Assembly: GCA_900660155.1 (NCBI GenBank) | Contig: CABFPE010000211.1 | Span: 667,717-731,716, forward strand | Direction: 5' to 3' | From: Hofstenia miamia | Lineage: Eukaryota > Xenacoelomorpha > Acoela > Hofsteniidae | Length of the DNA stretch: 64,000 nt | Part shown: positions 62,925 through 64,000 of the stretch, in pieces | Position numbering within the stretch: the stretch's first letter is position 1 | Layout: each line of letters begins with the position of its first letter | Made by a program: the position numbers and the translations under genes | The notes under the pieces: generated by a model | Databases searched by the model: none | What the model was told of the DNA's origin: nothing | The model's input: the letters and a program-made list of their open reading frames with translations, nothing else

Positions 62925-63345
62925 AGTGATGGGCGATTGAAATATCAGCTATCTGAAAAATACTGAAAGAGATATATTGAATTATTTACTTGATGCTTTT
63001 GATCTTAGTACAATTAATTCAGGTATACCAACTAGAGTAAATAACTCTTCTACATTAATTGATTACTTTCTCGTTGAAACCATTAACGATTTTAAGTATG
63101 TCTACAGTAAATGCTCTTATTCAGATCATTGTATTATTACTTGCATTTCATCTAACAATATAAACCACACAAACAAAAAAATATGGATACAGATTCGAGA
63201 AAGGGATCCAGCGCTAATAGAAATTCTAAAAACTTGCCTAGAGAGTGAATCTTGGGACGGCGTCTTTCAATCCGAGGATGTAAACTGCATGCTCAATTAA
63301 TTTATTCATTGATTCACGACTTAAATAAATTTATATTGTCCAAAC
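62925..63345 (+). mobile_element. LINE endonuclease (APE-type) fragment
   Basis: Reads VMGD, a stop, NISYLKNTERDILNYLLDAF, then NSGIPTRVNNSSTLIDYFLV and YSDHCIITC. The GD-(x)-N, PTR, S-x-x-IDY and SDH motifs in this order are the C-terminal half of the APE endonuclease of CR1/Jockey-type LINEs. The mutated GDFN box and missing RT make it a dead fragment. Confidence 0.78.
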
Positions 63346-63403
63346 AAAAGAATTTTTTCTAAACACGAAATTTGTAGTATATACAATCCATATGTAGTAA
63401 AAT

Positions 63404-64000
63404 ACAGGGTGTAAAAAAGTCTTTGGAATATTGCATAAACTGTATTTCGAATATCAATATTATAGATTTTTTCAAAATAAATAGGCATTTAGTTAGAAGG
63501 AAAACTATTTCTTTTTAAGTTACGCTATTTTCGGATACTTGCTAGCCTAATGGTTGCCATCATCTCAGAGCATCATCATCTTATGATAAGTAAAGGAGGA
63601 CTGATAAATTAAATGCAAAACCAAATTAATCAAATCTAAGCTTTGTCATCAGATTCGAATCGATAATAGACAGCATCACCTTGAAAACGCACTCATAGCT
63701 GACTCGAGACATTTGACTCGTTGACTGTGTTTCATTGTAGTCTACTGAAAGTGTCCTACCAAATGGCTGATTTAAGCATTGTTGAAAAAAAGCTCACATC
63801 GTTTCGTGGCTAATATCTTATAAGAGCGTGGCTACAATATGTGAAATGTTTGAAGAAAAATTTAATAAACCCGCCCCATCGCACAGCTCAATGTACTATT
63901 GGAGGAAGAAATTCCTTGAGACGGGTTCCATTATTGATGATCGGCCTAGATTTGGACGGACCGTAACAGCCACTGGTGATGAGCAAACTGCTGAAATAAG
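63404..64000 (+). mobile_element. Mariner/Tc1-superfamily element, 5' part (runs off the window)
   Basis: Starts at a TA dinucleotide with CAGGGTGTAAAAAAGTC, a tip common in IS630-Tc1-mariner elements. From about 63763 a transposase N-terminus appears: MADLSIVEKK, then in another frame HIVSWLISYKSVATICEMFE, EKFNKPAPSHSSMYYWRKKF and LETGSIIDDRPRFGR, which is the helix-turn-helix DNA-binding domain (the paired-like HTH followed by a GRPR-like box). A frame change near the start shows decay. The catalytic domain and right end lie outside the window. Confidence 0.75.

Overview
The window looks like nuclear DNA of an AT-rich invertebrate animal. It has intron-split genes with GT-AG sites, most acceptors ending TTTAG, and a dense load of non-autonomous DNA transposons, pogo/Tc1-mariner relics and LINE fragments. 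A soft-bodied invertebrate such as a cnidarian or tunicate would fit, but I cannot name the species. I saw no rRNA, CRISPR, operon, LTR element or Polinton.

Two host genes stand out. (1) A kinesin of the KIF19 family occupies the minus strand from 35305 down to 1257. I can join 15 exons whose phases all agree, giving 761 residues: a complete motor domain, a coiled-coil stalk and a short tail. The first intron is about 14 kb and holds LINE debris, a 1000-base sequencing gap and two assembly duplications. (2) A Cys-loop (pentameric) ligand-gated channel subunit lies on the plus strand at 50308-58543. Its four exons keep phase 0 and give 341 residues: signal peptide, ligand-binding domain with the 13-residue Cys-loop, and M1-M4. 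It carries the anion-channel PAR motif before M2 and an unusually short M3-M4 loop.

Layout: 1-834, no gene; 835-1224, a long foldback just past the KIF19 stop; 1257-35305, KIF19 with intronic elements; 35306-50300, intergenic, with an unclassified transposon-like relic (37.5 kb), a 73-bp hAT MITE (39.26 kb), a family of 'CTACACGAAC' inverted-repeat elements (39.3-41.5 kb), a pogo relic (44.3-45.9 kb), another hAT MITE (46.4 kb) and a GC-richer island (49.1-49.8 kb); 50308-58543, the channel gene, with a Tc1 relic inside its first intron; 59.7 kb, a tRNA-like SINE head; 62.9 kb, a LINE endonuclease fragment; 63.4 kb to the end, the start of a mariner/Tc1-type element.

Four short elements have perfect 8-bp target duplications, which places them firmly in the hAT superfamily. 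The assembly has seven single-N joints. Each touches near-identical duplicated sequence, best read as unmerged overlapping (probably allelic) contig ends. One of these joints cuts through two KIF19 exons.
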